From: Ohtaekwangia sp036503775
GTDB taxonomy: Bacteria; Bacteroidota; Bacteroidia; Cytophagales; Cyclobacteriaceae
Assembly: GCA_036503775.1 (NCBI GenBank)
Contig: DASXWH010000230.1
Span: 1-14,571, forward strand
Reading direction: 5' to 3'
DNA: 14,571 bases
Shown here: piece by piece, positions 7,622 through 14,571 of the stretch
Position numbering within the stretch: position 1 is the first letter of the stretch
Layout: each line of letters begins with the position of its first letter
Position numbers and translations under genes: made by a program
The notes under the pieces: model-generated
The model's input: the letters and a program-made list of their open reading frames with translations, nothing else
Databases searched by the model: none
Told to the model about the DNA's origin: nothing

Positions 7622-7654
7622 TCAATTAAAACGATATTAAAAGGATATTAAATG
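7622..7654 (-). promoter_or_regulatory. Triple 11-base direct repeat, array B (probable response-regulator operator)
   Basis: On the minus strand the units read CATTTAATATC, CTTTTAATATC and GTTTTAATTGA, exactly phased at 11 bases. The core TTTAAT is in all three. The array ends 84 bases before the OmpR-type regulator start, so it could be the site of autoregulation. It also lies 143 bases upstream of the divergent trehalose gene. Confidence 0.65.
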
Positions 7655-7665
7655 CCCTTTTAGCG

Positions 7666-7677
7666 CTCGCAGATGTG
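7666..7677 (+). promoter_or_regulatory. 12-base motif CTCGCAGATGTG upstream of the regulator gene
   Basis: This is an exact copy of the motif at 2584-2595 upstream of the ClC gene, again reading towards its gene. It lies 11 bases downstream of array B and 61 bases before the start codon, just ahead of a CATTTTTG that resembles a Bacteroidota -7 box. Confidence 0.3.
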
Positions 7678-7692
7678 CATTTTTGTTGTACC

Positions 7693-7725
7693 GATCAACA
7701 TTTGATCAATCCATGATCAACGAAA
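7693..7725 (+). promoter_or_regulatory. Second triple 11-base repeat, array D (GATCAA core)
   Basis: Three phased units read GATCAACATTT, GATCAATCCAT and GATCAACGAAA. The first six bases are identical in all three and the period is exactly 11. The core differs from the TTTAAT arrays. The array ends 13 bases before the regulator start codon, so a bound protein would more likely repress or block than activate. Binding partner unknown. Confidence 0.45.
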
Positions 7726-7738
7726 ATATTGATAACGC

Positions 7739-8422
7739 ATGAAAGTTCTGGTAATAGAAGATGAACCGCAGGTGTCATCGTTCATCAAGCAAGGTCTGGA
7801 AGAGCAATCATTCGAAGTGGAAGTTGCTTTTGACGGAGCAATTGGTGAGCGTCTTGCACTCAGCCGGGAGTACGACGTGATCCTGCTTGACATTGTCATT
7901 CCGGTGATCAACGGTTTTGACTTGTGCAAGATTTTAAAAAAGGAAAAACCAGGAACACCGGTGCTCATGCTCACCACACTGGGAACAACACTTGACAAAG
8001 TTTCCGGATTTGAATCGGGTGCTGATGATTACCTGCTCAAGCCATTTGAATTTGAAGAACTGATCGCGCGCCTCAAAGCGCTTGCGCGCAGGCCTTCTAT
8101 CGCCGGCACCACCAACGGAAACATGCTGCGCTTCGATGAACTCAAACTCGACCTTGAAAAGAAAGTTGTGTTTCGTGCCGACAAGATCATAAAACTGTCA
8201 GCGAAGGAATTCACGTTGCTGGAATATTTTATGCGCAATCCCGAACGCGTGGTGCCGCGCGCAGAACTGGCGGAAAAAATATGGGACCTGAAATTTGAAA
8301 CCGGCACTAACGTCGTAGAAGTGTACATCAATATGCTGCGCAACAAGATCGATCGTGACTTCGAACCAAAGTTTTTACATACACGCATCGGACTCGGTTA
8401 TGTGCTAAGCAAGGATATATGA
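7739..8422 (+). CDS. OmpR/PhoB-family response regulator (CusR/CopR-like)
   Basis: This 227-residue DNA-binding regulator has an N-terminal receiver with E7-D8-E9, phospho-acceptor D51 (ILLDIVIP), T79 (MLTT) and K101 (LLKPF). The C-terminal winged helix-turn-helix (about 130-223) has the typical LSAKEFTLLEYFMRNPERVV and the recognition region NVVEVYINMLRNKID, ending in RIGLGYVL. OmpR-class proteins bind tandem direct repeats of 10-11 bases, matching arrays found upstream of this gene and twice elsewhere in the window. Its stop overlaps the start of the sensor kinase gene (ATGA), so they form a cognate pair. It resembles metal-responsive CusR/CopR regulators, but no metal-resistance gene is nearby, so the signal is not assigned. 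The ATG start follows an A/T-rich leader. Confidence 0.95.
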   Translation: MKVLVIEDEPQVSSFIKQGLEEQSFEVEVAFDGAIGERLALSREYDVILLDIVIPVINGFDLCKILKKEKPGTPVLMLTTLGTTLDKVSGFESGADDYLLKPFEFEELIARLKALARRPSIAGTTNGNMLRFDELKLDLEKKVVFRADKIIKLSAKEFTLLEYFMRNPERVVPRAELAEKIWDLKFETGTNVVEVYINMLRNKIDRDFEPKFLHTRIGLGYVLSKDI

Positions 8423-9792
8423 ACATCCGCACCAGACTTACCCTGATCTTCTTCTGCATCGTTGTGATCGTACTCACCGGGATCACCGGCTCCATCTATT
8501 ATTTATCGAAAAATTATCGCGAACAAGATTTTAGCCGACGATTAAAAAACCGCGCGATCAACACGGCGAAAATTCTTACCGAAGTAAAAGAGGTAAACGC
8601 CGACCTGCTCAAACGCATGGAGCGAAACAATCCGGCGAGCTTACCGAACCAGTATATTGCGATTTACAATCATCGCAACGAAGAACTGTATTCTTCGGAC
8701 ACACATGTTCCCATAAAAATTGATTCGGAGCTGCTCAACAAAATCCGAGTAGAGCAAGACCTGTACATGAATAGTGGAAGCTACGAAGTGATCGGTTTTG
8801 TGTTTACTGATCAACTAAATCATTTTACGGTAGTGGCTGCTGCAACCGACGTATACGGAATTGATGCGCTTCATAACCTGGGCAGCATTCTCATCATCAC
8901 GTTCGCGGTGAGCCTTGTACTGGTTAGCATATTGGGCTGGGTATTTGCCGGAAGAGTACTTCGTCCCATTTCGCGGATTGTCAGTGAAGTGAGCAGCATC
9001 ACTGAAATGAACCTGAGTCTCAGGCTCAACGAAGGCAATCAACGTGACGAACTTAGTAAACTCTCGCAGACGTTCAACAGCATGCTGAGCCGTCTTCAAA
9101 GCGCGTTTATCTCGCAGAAAAATTTCATCGCCAATGCTTCCCACGAGATCAAGACACCAATCACCGTGATGGCCGGAGAAATAGAAGTAACACTCCTGCA
9201 CGATCGCGAAAAAAGTTACTATGTTCAGATTCTCCGCTCGGTACTGGGCGGACTCAAAAGCCTGAATACTTTATCCACACAACTACTGCTCCTGGCGCAG
9301 AGCAGTGCAGATGAACCTCAACGAAATTTTTCACCTACCCGCATCGACGATCTTCTTTGGGAGATGAAGGATGCTCTGTTGAAAGCTTTTCCCTATTACC
9401 AGATCGACATCCATTTCGACCTGAACCTGCATGATGAAGCGCTGACCGTTGAAGGTGACGAACTACTCATGCGCGTAGCCCTCCAGAACCTGATGGACAA
9501 TGGTTGCAAGTATTCAACTGATCACCGCGTGACGATCAACCTTGATTCAAATGATCCACGCTTTGTTACCCTGAACTTTATCAACACCGGAAAGCCGATT
9601 GACCCGGCGCAGCTTGAGAAAATATTCTCTCCGTTTTACCGCGGTACCATGAGTAAGAAAGAAAAGGGTTTCGGTATTGGCCTTTCCCTGGTGCGAAGCG
9701 TTGTCAGGCTGCACAGGGGCGATATCGGTGTAAGCTCTACGGAAAAACAGACCCAGTTCACCATTAAATTTCCCGTGCGATCAACCTCATAA
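8419..9792 (+). CDS. Sensor histidine kinase, partner of the OmpR-type regulator
   Basis: This 457-residue membrane kinase has transmembrane helix 1 at about 8-29, a periplasmic sensor at about 30-152 with no recognised domain, helix 2 at about 155-177, and HAMP at about 178-230. The phosphotransfer region has H242 in NASHEIKTPITV. The ATPase domain has the N-box QNLMDNGCKYS (N357, N361), a G1 box reading INTGKPI, and FGIGLSLV (418-425). The G1 box has Asn (N389) where most kinases have the Asp of D-x-G-x-G; several HAMP-type kinases of this class show the same change, so the kinase is not necessarily dead. Architecture matches CusS/BaeS-like kinases. The start overlaps the regulator stop by 4 bases. 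After the stop comes a 113-base gap with array C. Confidence 0.93.
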   Translation: MNIRTRLTLIFFCIVVIVLTGITGSIYYLSKNYREQDFSRRLKNRAINTAKILTEVKEVNADLLKRMERNNPASLPNQYIAIYNHRNEELYSSDTHVPIKIDSELLNKIRVEQDLYMNSGSYEVIGFVFTDQLNHFTVVAAATDVYGIDALHNLGSILIITFAVSLVLVSILGWVFAGRVLRPISRIVSEVSSITEMNLSLRLNEGNQRDELSKLSQTFNSMLSRLQSAFISQKNFIANASHEIKTPITVMAGEIEVTLLHDREKSYYVQILRSVLGGLKSLNTLSTQLLLLAQSSADEPQRNFSPTRIDDLLWEMKDALLKAFPYYQIDIHFDLNLHDEALTVEGDELLMRVALQNLMDNGCKYSTDHRVTINLDSNDPRFVTLNFINTGKPIDPAQLEKIFSPFYRGTMSKKEKGFGIGLSLVRSVVRLHRGDIGVSSTEKQTQFTIKFPVRSTS

Positions 9793-9798
9793 CCGCAT

Positions 9799-9831
9799 CC
9801 TTTAATACTGATTTAATTTCGATTTAATTGA
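9799..9831 (+). promoter_or_regulatory. Triple 11-base direct repeat, array C (probable response-regulator operator)
   Basis: Three phased units read CCTTTAATACT, GATTTAATTTC and GATTTAATTGA, with TTTAAT in all three. The last unit shares TTTAATTGA with the last unit of array B. The array starts 6 bases after the kinase stop and ends 74 bases before the receiver gene start, almost the same distance as array A to the EF-hand gene. It suggests the receiver gene has its own regulated promoter. Confidence 0.65.
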
Positions 9832-9905
9832 TCCGGATTTGCCTCCATCACCAAAGGTCGTTTATTGTATCAAGGACGAAACAATAACAAACCCGAAAAC
9901 AATAC

Positions 9906-10307
9906 GTGGTGAAATCCTGCTTGTTTGTAAACTCTGATCCCGTTGAGCAATCGACGTTCATTGAAGCACTCGGTGATGTTTCTCCGGAAGCGTTCTGCAT
10001 GATGGCCTCCGATGATGCAGAAGCCCTCGACATTATGAAGGCTGGGAGCCTGGTTCCCGATTTTATCATCATCGACCTGGAGATGCCCGGCATAGATGCC
10101 AAGCGGTTTCTTCACCATGTAAAGAATGTTGAATCACTTCGCGATGTACCCGTGATCGTCCATTGCCAGCATCCCAACGCTTACGCGGTGATGGAGCTCA
10201 AGGAAATGGGAGCCTTTGCAATCTATTATCGCCCCTATGACTATTGGGGCATTTGTAATATTCTGAACCTGTATTTAAATGACGATGTGAAAGCGTTGAT
10301 GAACTAG
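9906..10307 (+). CDS. Atypical single-domain receiver protein
   Basis: The protein has 133 residues and only a receiver fold. The phospho-acceptor is present (D57 in IIIDLEMPG), but other active-site positions deviate. The acidic cluster reads N9-S10-D11, so one acid is missing. The switch Thr/Ser is H86 (VIVHCQ). The conserved Lys before Pro is R109 (YYRPYDY). It may therefore have altered phosphorylation kinetics or act without phosphorylation. The start must be GTG at 9906 or the adjacent GTG at 9909, because an in-frame TAA lies at 9885-9887 and no ATG lies between. It follows the OmpR-type pair but with its own upstream array, so it may be a target of that regulator (inference). Its output is unknown. 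A hairpin lies 23 bases after the stop. Confidence 0.85.
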   Translation: MVKSCLFVNSDPVEQSTFIEALGDVSPEAFCMMASDDAEALDIMKAGSLVPDFIIIDLEMPGIDAKRFLHHVKNVESLRDVPVIVHCQHPNAYAVMELKEMGAFAIYYRPYDYWGICNILNLYLNDDVKALMN

Positions 10308-10330
10308 TTATTCATGGTTGGTTTTAATCT

Positions 10331-10359
10331 AAAGGGCCCGGAATGTTCCGGGTCCCTTT
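10331..10359 (+). terminator. Strong hairpin between receiver and GH15 genes
   Basis: AAAGGGCCCGGAA pairs with TTCCGGGTCCCTTT around a two-base centre, with a single bulged T: a 13-bp GC-rich stem. There is no long T-run after it, so terminator strength is uncertain. It lies in the 77-base gap and overlaps the ATG at 10343, which argues against that ATG as the GH15 start. Confidence 0.55.
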
Positions 10360-10384
10360 GCGCTGCCTGAATAAAAGACCCCTT

Positions 10385-12205
10385 ATGAGTACATACCAGC
10401 CCATTGAAAACTACGCTGTCATCGGCGATCTTAATACCGTAGCCCTGGTTGGTCTTGACGGATCAATTGACTTTCTGTGTTTTCCTGATTTTGATTCTCC
10501 CAGCGTGTTTGCTGCCTTGCTTGACAAAGACAAGGGCGGACATTTCAAAATCTCCCCGGCCCATAACAATGTACGGCATAAGCAACTTTATCTTCCAGAT
10601 ACTAATGTGCTGCTGACGCGCTTCCTGGCCTCGGACGGTGTCGCTGAAATCACCGACTTCATGCCCGTAGAGGAACTCTACATCGGGAAGGAACTCATCC
10701 GCACAGTGGCCTGCGTAAGAGGCCAGCTTAGTTTTTCCATGGAATGTTGTCCGCGCTTTGACTACGCACGCGCCACTCACCAGGTGACACAGGAAAACGA
10801 ATACCAAATCACCTTTGTAAGCCATGGTGAAGATGCTACCATCCTCAGGCTTCGCGCCACGATACCGCTAAAGACCAGAGAGGGAGACGCGCTAACCAAC
10901 TTCACCCTGAAAGCCGGGGAACGCGCGACCTTCGTCCTGGAATGCGTAACCGAGACATCCGAACAAATCACTTCCATTGATGACTTCTCGGATAAAACGC
11001 TTTTTGCCACCATCAACTACTGGAAGGATTGGGTGAGCAAGTCTTACTACAAGGGTCGCTGGATGGAGATCGTCAACCGATCCGCACTCGTACTCAAACT
11101 CATGACGTCCCGCAAGTACGGCTCTATCGTTGCATCTCCGACATTTGGTCTGCCTGAAGAAATTGGCGGTGTACGTAACTGGGACTACCGGTACACGTGG
11201 ATACGAGATGCATCATTCACGATCTACTCCCTGCTCAAACTTGGCTATCGGAAAGAAGCCCGCGAGTTTATGAACTGGGTGGAGCAGCAATGCCGTGACA
11301 TTGGAGAAGCGGGAAACCTGAGCCTGATGTATGGCATCGATGGACGCAAGGATCTTTTTGAAATCGAACTCGATCACCTGAGTGGTTACAAAGATTCGCG
11401 CCCGGTGCGGATCGGCAACGGTGCCTACAAACAAATCCAGCTCGACATCTATGGCGAACTCCTGGATGCGGTCTATCTTTTTGACAAACACGCTGAATCG
11501 ATTTCCTATGACTTCTGGCTTAACGTCACCCGCCAGGTCAACTGGGTAAGCAAGCACTGGCGCAATGAAGATGAAGGAATCTGGGAAGTCCGTGGCGGAA
11601 AAAAAGAATTTCTCTATTCGCGTCTCATGTGCTGGGTTGCCTTGGACCGTGGTATCAAGATCGCCGAAGCGCATTCGTATCCAATCAATCCGCAATGGCG
11701 GGAAGAACGTGATGCCATCTTCTATTCAATCCATGGAGAATTCTGGAGTGACAAACTAAATTCCTTCGTACAGTACAAAGGTGCCGAAACGGTAGACGCT
11801 GCTGCGCTGCTTATGCCCCTGATCCGTTTCATCGGTCCGACCGATCCGCGTTGGTTGTCCACACTCAAGTGCATCGAAGAAGAACTGGTTTCGGATTCAC
11901 TCGTGTATCGCTACCGGACCAATGAAAGACTCGATGGACTCAAAGGAGGAGAAGGAACATTTTCCATGTGCACCTTCTGGTACGTGGAATGTTTATCCAA
12001 GGCAGGACAACTCAACAAAGCCAGGCTCTTCTTTGAAAAAATGTTAGGCTATGCCAACCACGTAGGACTCTACTCGGAGATGCTGGGATTCCAGGGCGAA
12101 CACCTTGGCAACTTCCCTCAGGCTTTCACACACCTGGGACTGATCACAGCAGCCCTGAGCCTGGATCACCAGTTTGACGATCAGCGAAACAAAGAGCAAG
12201 GATAG
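10385..12205 (+). CDS. GH15 glycoside hydrolase (glucoamylase or alpha,alpha-trehalase type)
   Basis: This 606-residue protein has an N-terminal beta-sandwich domain (TREH_N type, about 1-200) beginning YQPIENYAVIGDLNTVALVG, then the (alpha/alpha)6 GH15 barrel (about 220-600). The barrel signature NWDYRYTWIRDASF is at 265-278. DEGIWEVRG (396-404) holds the likely general acid, E401; GLYSEM before GNFPQAFTH suggests E565 as the base (positions inferred). Characterised relatives with this architecture include glucoamylases and, in mycobacteria and Thermoplasma, trehalases, so hydrolysis of trehalose or a maltose-type glucan is expected. No signal peptide is visible, so it is probably cytosolic. 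ATG 10385 is preferred over the in-frame ATG at 10343, because the extra 14 residues would come from the hairpin and the family starts just before YQPIE. A trehalose synthase/phosphatase in the same locus supports a trehalose-turnover role. Confidence 0.93.
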   Translation: MSTYQPIENYAVIGDLNTVALVGLDGSIDFLCFPDFDSPSVFAALLDKDKGGHFKISPAHNNVRHKQLYLPDTNVLLTRFLASDGVAEITDFMPVEELYIGKELIRTVACVRGQLSFSMECCPRFDYARATHQVTQENEYQITFVSHGEDATILRLRATIPLKTREGDALTNFTLKAGERATFVLECVTETSEQITSIDDFSDKTLFATINYWKDWVSKSYYKGRWMEIVNRSALVLKLMTSRKYGSIVASPTFGLPEEIGGVRNWDYRYTWIRDASFTIYSLLKLGYRKEAREFMNWVEQQCRDIGEAGNLSLMYGIDGRKDLFEIELDHLSGYKDSRPVRIGNGAYKQIQLDIYGELLDAVYLFDKHAESISYDFWLNVTRQVNWVSKHWRNEDEGIWEVRGGKKEFLYSRLMCWVALDRGIKIAEAHSYPINPQWREERDAIFYSIHGEFWSDKLNSFVQYKGAETVDAAALLMPLIRFIGPTDPRWLSTLKCIEEELVSDSLVYRYRTNERLDGLKGGEGTFSMCTFWYVECLSKAGQLNKARLFFEKMLGYANHVGLYSEMLGFQGEHLGNFPQAFTHLGLITAALSLDHQFDDQRNKEQG

Positions 12206-13253
12206 CCAACTCAGCACACAATTTAAACCACATCATGTACTTTTCAACCACACCAATGATCCATTCCAGTGGATAGAATGATATGCGTGTGCCTCATTTT
12301 AATTTGGTGTAGTCCAACGAGCAGGAACACTCACTGATTGCTCTTTACATTGAGAAGATCTCCCGTTGTCATGGACACGGGATTGATTAACGCTACAAGA
12401 AAGTATGTCAGCAGTAGCAGGCGATCTTCCAAATCAACCCACAGCGTGGCATCCACCAATACAAGATGATATTCAGTACTGGGACATGGCGAGAAAAGAG
12501 ACTCCTACCAGCAATAGGAAAGTCACAAAGCGAGACCTTGGAGCAGTAACCCGAATAAGAATATCACGATCTCTGTAACACTCACGATGACATATTGGAA
12601 AACGGAATTATCTCCGCGAAAAATATAAATGATTCAAGTTTGGTCAGGCTTGTCCGCTCTAGATAGATCTTAGGTTATAAAAATTTATCCCAGATAGTTA
12701 ACCCGACTGCAGAAAGGCCTAAAGAATTCTAAATGAAGAACAATTGTGTAATTATTTTGTGTAAGGGCACAGGCAGTGTTTGTTCACAGCAAGGTGAAGT
12801 CAACTTTTGTCTTCGTTTTCAATTCATTTTCAACTCGAATCCGACTCTCCGGCAGCGTGCTGTCATCCAATTACTGAAACTAAAGCTACTAAGCACATAC
12901 CTCAGAGAAATGAGAGCTACAAATGTACAGACGAAGAATACATCTAGTTCATACACGTTTCATACGGAAACAGTCCAATAAATTCATTTACAATTCCTAA
13001 AAGAATGTCATATTCGTTTAAAAACGTTAACAATAGTTAATATTCATTAACCTCTACTCTTCATCATCGACAATTTTGATTTAAGTTTCAGAAGCCTCGA
13101 AAATGTAGTGAAGAATTTCAACAGCCTTCCGAAACGAATCGGAAATGTATATTCAAGGGACGTAAGATTGACGCTGTGATCTGCTTGGCACATATTATGA
13201 TAAGTAGAGCTGGTCACAAATATCAACAGCGCTCTTCAAACATGAATTAATGT
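12206..13253. other. AT-rich stretch without a convincing gene, likely edge of a mobile element
   Basis: About 1 kb follows the GH15 stop without an ORF I can defend. It is clearly AT-richer towards its right end: 33 of 120 bases are G or C in 12961-13080 by hand count, against 32 of 60 in a sample of the kinase gene (4141-4200). Visible items are a hairpin at 12361-12382 (TCCCGT-T-GTC, loop ATG, GACACGGGA), two out-of-frame hydrophobic stretches on the minus strand between about 12473 and 12600 that look like gene debris, and four TTAA steps at 9-10-base spacing (13018-13050). No tRNA gene or clear duplicated attachment site is seen. The boundary of the element could not be placed. Confidence 0.5.
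12361..12382 (+). terminator. Possible terminator hairpin downstream of GH15
   Basis: TCCCGTTGTC and GACACGGGA pair around ATG, giving a 9-bp stem with one bulged T, 155 bases after the GH15 stop. No T-run follows, so this is a weak call; it could end the GH15 transcript or be chance. Confidence 0.25.
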
Positions 13254-13445
13254 ATGGTGTCGTTGGAGAAGTGCAGAGAGTTAATGAAGAAGCACGGTTG
13301 TGTTTACACGGATGAACAGCTTTTAAAGATTAGGGATTTTCTGTATCAACTGGCTGCCATTGAATTCAGAGTTTATCAAAGGAAAATAAATGAAAACGAA
13401 AAGGGCGATCATTTACACGAGAGTATCCTCAGACGAGCAAGCTGA
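13254..13445 (+). CDS. Small hypothetical protein overlapping the recombinase gene
   Basis: This 63-residue ORF reads MVSLEKCRELMKKHG, then YTDEQLLKIRDFLYQLAAIEF, and ends in a charged tail. The helical, charged pattern and its place immediately before the recombinase match small accompanying ORFs that I associate with Bacteroidota serine recombinases; this is from memory of the family, not a search. Its last 56 bases overlap the recombinase start in another frame, implying translational coupling or a helper role in recombination. No domain is recognised. It could instead be non-functional upstream sequence, but its amino-acid pattern up to the overlap is protein-like. Confidence 0.6.
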   Translation: MVSLEKCRELMKKHGCVYTDEQLLKIRDFLYQLAAIEFRVYQRKINENEKGDHLHESILRRAS

Positions 13446-14571
13446 GAAGGGCTACAGTTTACAGTATCAGGAAGAACAATTGCGTAAGTACTGTGCAAAC
13501 AGAGATATTTCCATCGTAGCGCATTACAAGGAAGATTACTCGGCGAAAACATTTGATCGGCCAGAGTTCAATAAACTCATGAATTTCTGCCGAAAGAATC
13601 CTGGTGACATTGATTTCCTATTGTTTATAAACTGGAGTCGGTTCGGTCGTAACGCGGGTGATTCATACGCGATCATCAAACAGTTGAACAAACTTGAAAT
13701 CGATCCCCAGGCAATTGAGCAACCCTTAGACTTAAAGGTTCCTGAAAACAAGATGATGCTGGCCTTCTATCTGGCATCACCCGAAGTGGAGAACGACAGA
13801 AGATCAATCAACGTGAAGTCGGGTATTTACAGAGCAAAGAAGGAAGGACGTTGGACAACACTTGCTCCAGTTGGATATCGAAATATCAGAACAGAAGACG
13901 GAAGGGCGATGATTGTGCCAAGCAAGGATGCTGATCTGGTGCGCGAGGCTTTTCAGGAATTTGCAACGGGAGCGTATGGCATGGAAGAGCTACGTAAAAA
14001 GTTAGCGGATAAGGGGCTGAAATGTGAGCGTGCGAGATTTCCCGATCTGCTTCGAAACAAGGCTTACATCGGCAAAGTGCTAGTACCTGCTTATAAGGAT
14101 GAGCCCGAGTACTACGCAAAGGGAATACACGAGCCCTTGATTAGCGAGGAATTATTTTTTCGAGTTGAGGACATTCTAGAAGGGAGGTCTCCCAATCGTC
14201 CGACTAAGAATACGCTCAAGGAGCAACTTCCGCTTCGTGGACTTTTGAAGTGTCGCATTTGCGGCAAGAACCTTTCCGGTAGTGCTTCTCGTGGCAATGG
14301 TGGCAAGTATTTCTATTATCATTGTACCTGTGGATGCCCTGAACGATTCAAAGCAGAGGTTGCCAATGATTGTATTATCGAATACCTCAAATCCATCAAG
14401 CCCAACTCCATGGTGCTTGACCTGAATTATGAAATTTTGCTCGATACGTTTGAGTCTAAGATGAAAAGCGGCAGAAGTGAATTGGTCAAGATCGAAGAAG
14501 AAATCAGCCGGAACAATCATCGTCTACAGAACGCTCAGCATCTTATGCTTGACGCGGAGATTAGCGCAGCC
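13390..14571 (+). CDS. Large serine recombinase (site-specific integrase), 3' end outside window
   Basis: The frame is open from ATG 13390 to the window end (394 codons, no stop), so it is truncated only by the window. The resolvase-type catalytic domain (about 5-150) has YTRVSSDEQ with catalytic S13 and supporting R11, and FINWSRFGRN with R84 and R87. The recombinase domain follows (about 155-265, GYRN onward, with YIGKVLVPAY). A zinc-ribbon segment has C288-x2-C291 and C312-x-C314-x-C316. A charged, probably coiled-coil region begins near 350. It probably catalyses integration or excision of the mobile element in which it sits; large serine integrases cut both att sites through a 5'-phosphoserine link. 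AAAGGA at 13378-13383, six bases before the ATG, supports the start. The sequence is of a Bacteroidota-specific type. The att sites are not visible. Confidence 0.92.
   Translation, partial: MKTKRAIIYTRVSSDEQAEKGYSLQYQEEQLRKYCANRDISIVAHYKEDYSAKTFDRPEFNKLMNFCRKNPGDIDFLLFINWSRFGRNAGDSYAIIKQLNKLEIDPQAIEQPLDLKVPENKMMLAFYLASPEVENDRRSINVKSGIYRAKKEGRWTTLAPVGYRNIRTEDGRAMIVPSKDADLVREAFQEFATGAYGMEELRKKLADKGLKCERARFPDLLRNKAYIGKVLVPAYKDEPEYYAKGIHEPLISEELFFRVEDILEGRSPNRPTKNTLKEQLPLRGLLKCRICGKNLSGSASRGNGGKYFYYHCTCGCPERFKAEVANDCIIEYLKSIKPNSMVLDLNYEILLDTFESKMKSGRSELVKIEEEISRNNHRLQNAQHLMLDAEISAA

Noticed and set aside
10343..10384. ATG at 10343 as the GH15 start, adding 14 residues
   Set aside because: These codons lie in a strong hairpin, encode a sequence unlike the family N-terminus, and the ATG at 10385 sits just before the conserved YQPIE after an A-rich leader.
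12830..12860. Sequence CTCGAATCCGACTCTCCGGCA resembling a tRNA 3' end
   Set aside because: No T-stem pairing, anticodon arm or matching acceptor strand could be found around it, so neither a tRNA nor a tRNA-type attachment site is supported.
12733..12981. 82-codon plus-strand ORF in the AT-rich gap
   Set aside because: Composition is not protein-like, no domain or ribosome binding site is seen, and a frame of this length is expected by chance in such DNA.

Overview
The window looks like chromosomal DNA of a Bacteroidota bacterium, probably of the Cytophagales type. This is inferred from protein style: a ClC channel with the Bacteroidota-type filter motif, CheY-like receivers paired with CHASE3 kinases, a fused trehalose-phosphate synthase/phosphatase, a GH15 enzyme of the TREH_N class, and a serine recombinase of the kind found in Bacteroidota mobile elements. 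Start codons follow A-rich leaders rather than strong Shine-Dalgarno sequences, which fits the phylum. No marker gene is present, so genus cannot be given.

Layout. 1-345 is the 3' part of a DUF202 (YidH-like) membrane protein. It converges on a decayed response-regulator fragment (351-608, minus). A ClC-family chloride channel/transporter with two CBS domains follows (809-2566, minus). Diverging from it is a likely operon: EF-hand lipoprotein (2744-3265), CHASE3-HAMP histidine kinase (3298-4782) and single-domain response regulator (4779-5192). Converging on this is a bifunctional trehalose-6-phosphate synthase/phosphatase (5247-7478, minus). Diverging from that is an OmpR-type regulator and its kinase (7739-9792, overlapping by 4 bases), then an atypical single-domain receiver (9906-10307), then a GH15 glucoamylase/trehalase-type enzyme (10385-12205). 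From about 12206 the DNA is AT-richer and has no convincing gene for about 1 kb. It then enters a mobile element: a small ORF (13254-13445) overlapping a large serine recombinase (13390 onward, running off the window).

How the genes may work together. One gene makes trehalose and another probably cleaves it or a related alpha-glucan. With the chloride channel, this suggests an osmotic or desiccation-stress locus under two-component control (inference).

The strongest non-coding observation is an array of three 11-base direct repeats (core TTTAAT, consensus GATTTAATATC). It occurs three times, in the ClC/EF-hand, TPS/OmpR-regulator and kinase/receiver gaps. This is the format of an OmpR/PhoB-class operator, and the OmpR-type regulator encoded here is the obvious candidate to bind it. 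A second, different 11-base triple repeat (core GATCAA) lies directly in front of that regulator's start codon. The trehalose synthase leader carries a terminator-like hairpin downstream of a plausible Bacteroidota promoter.
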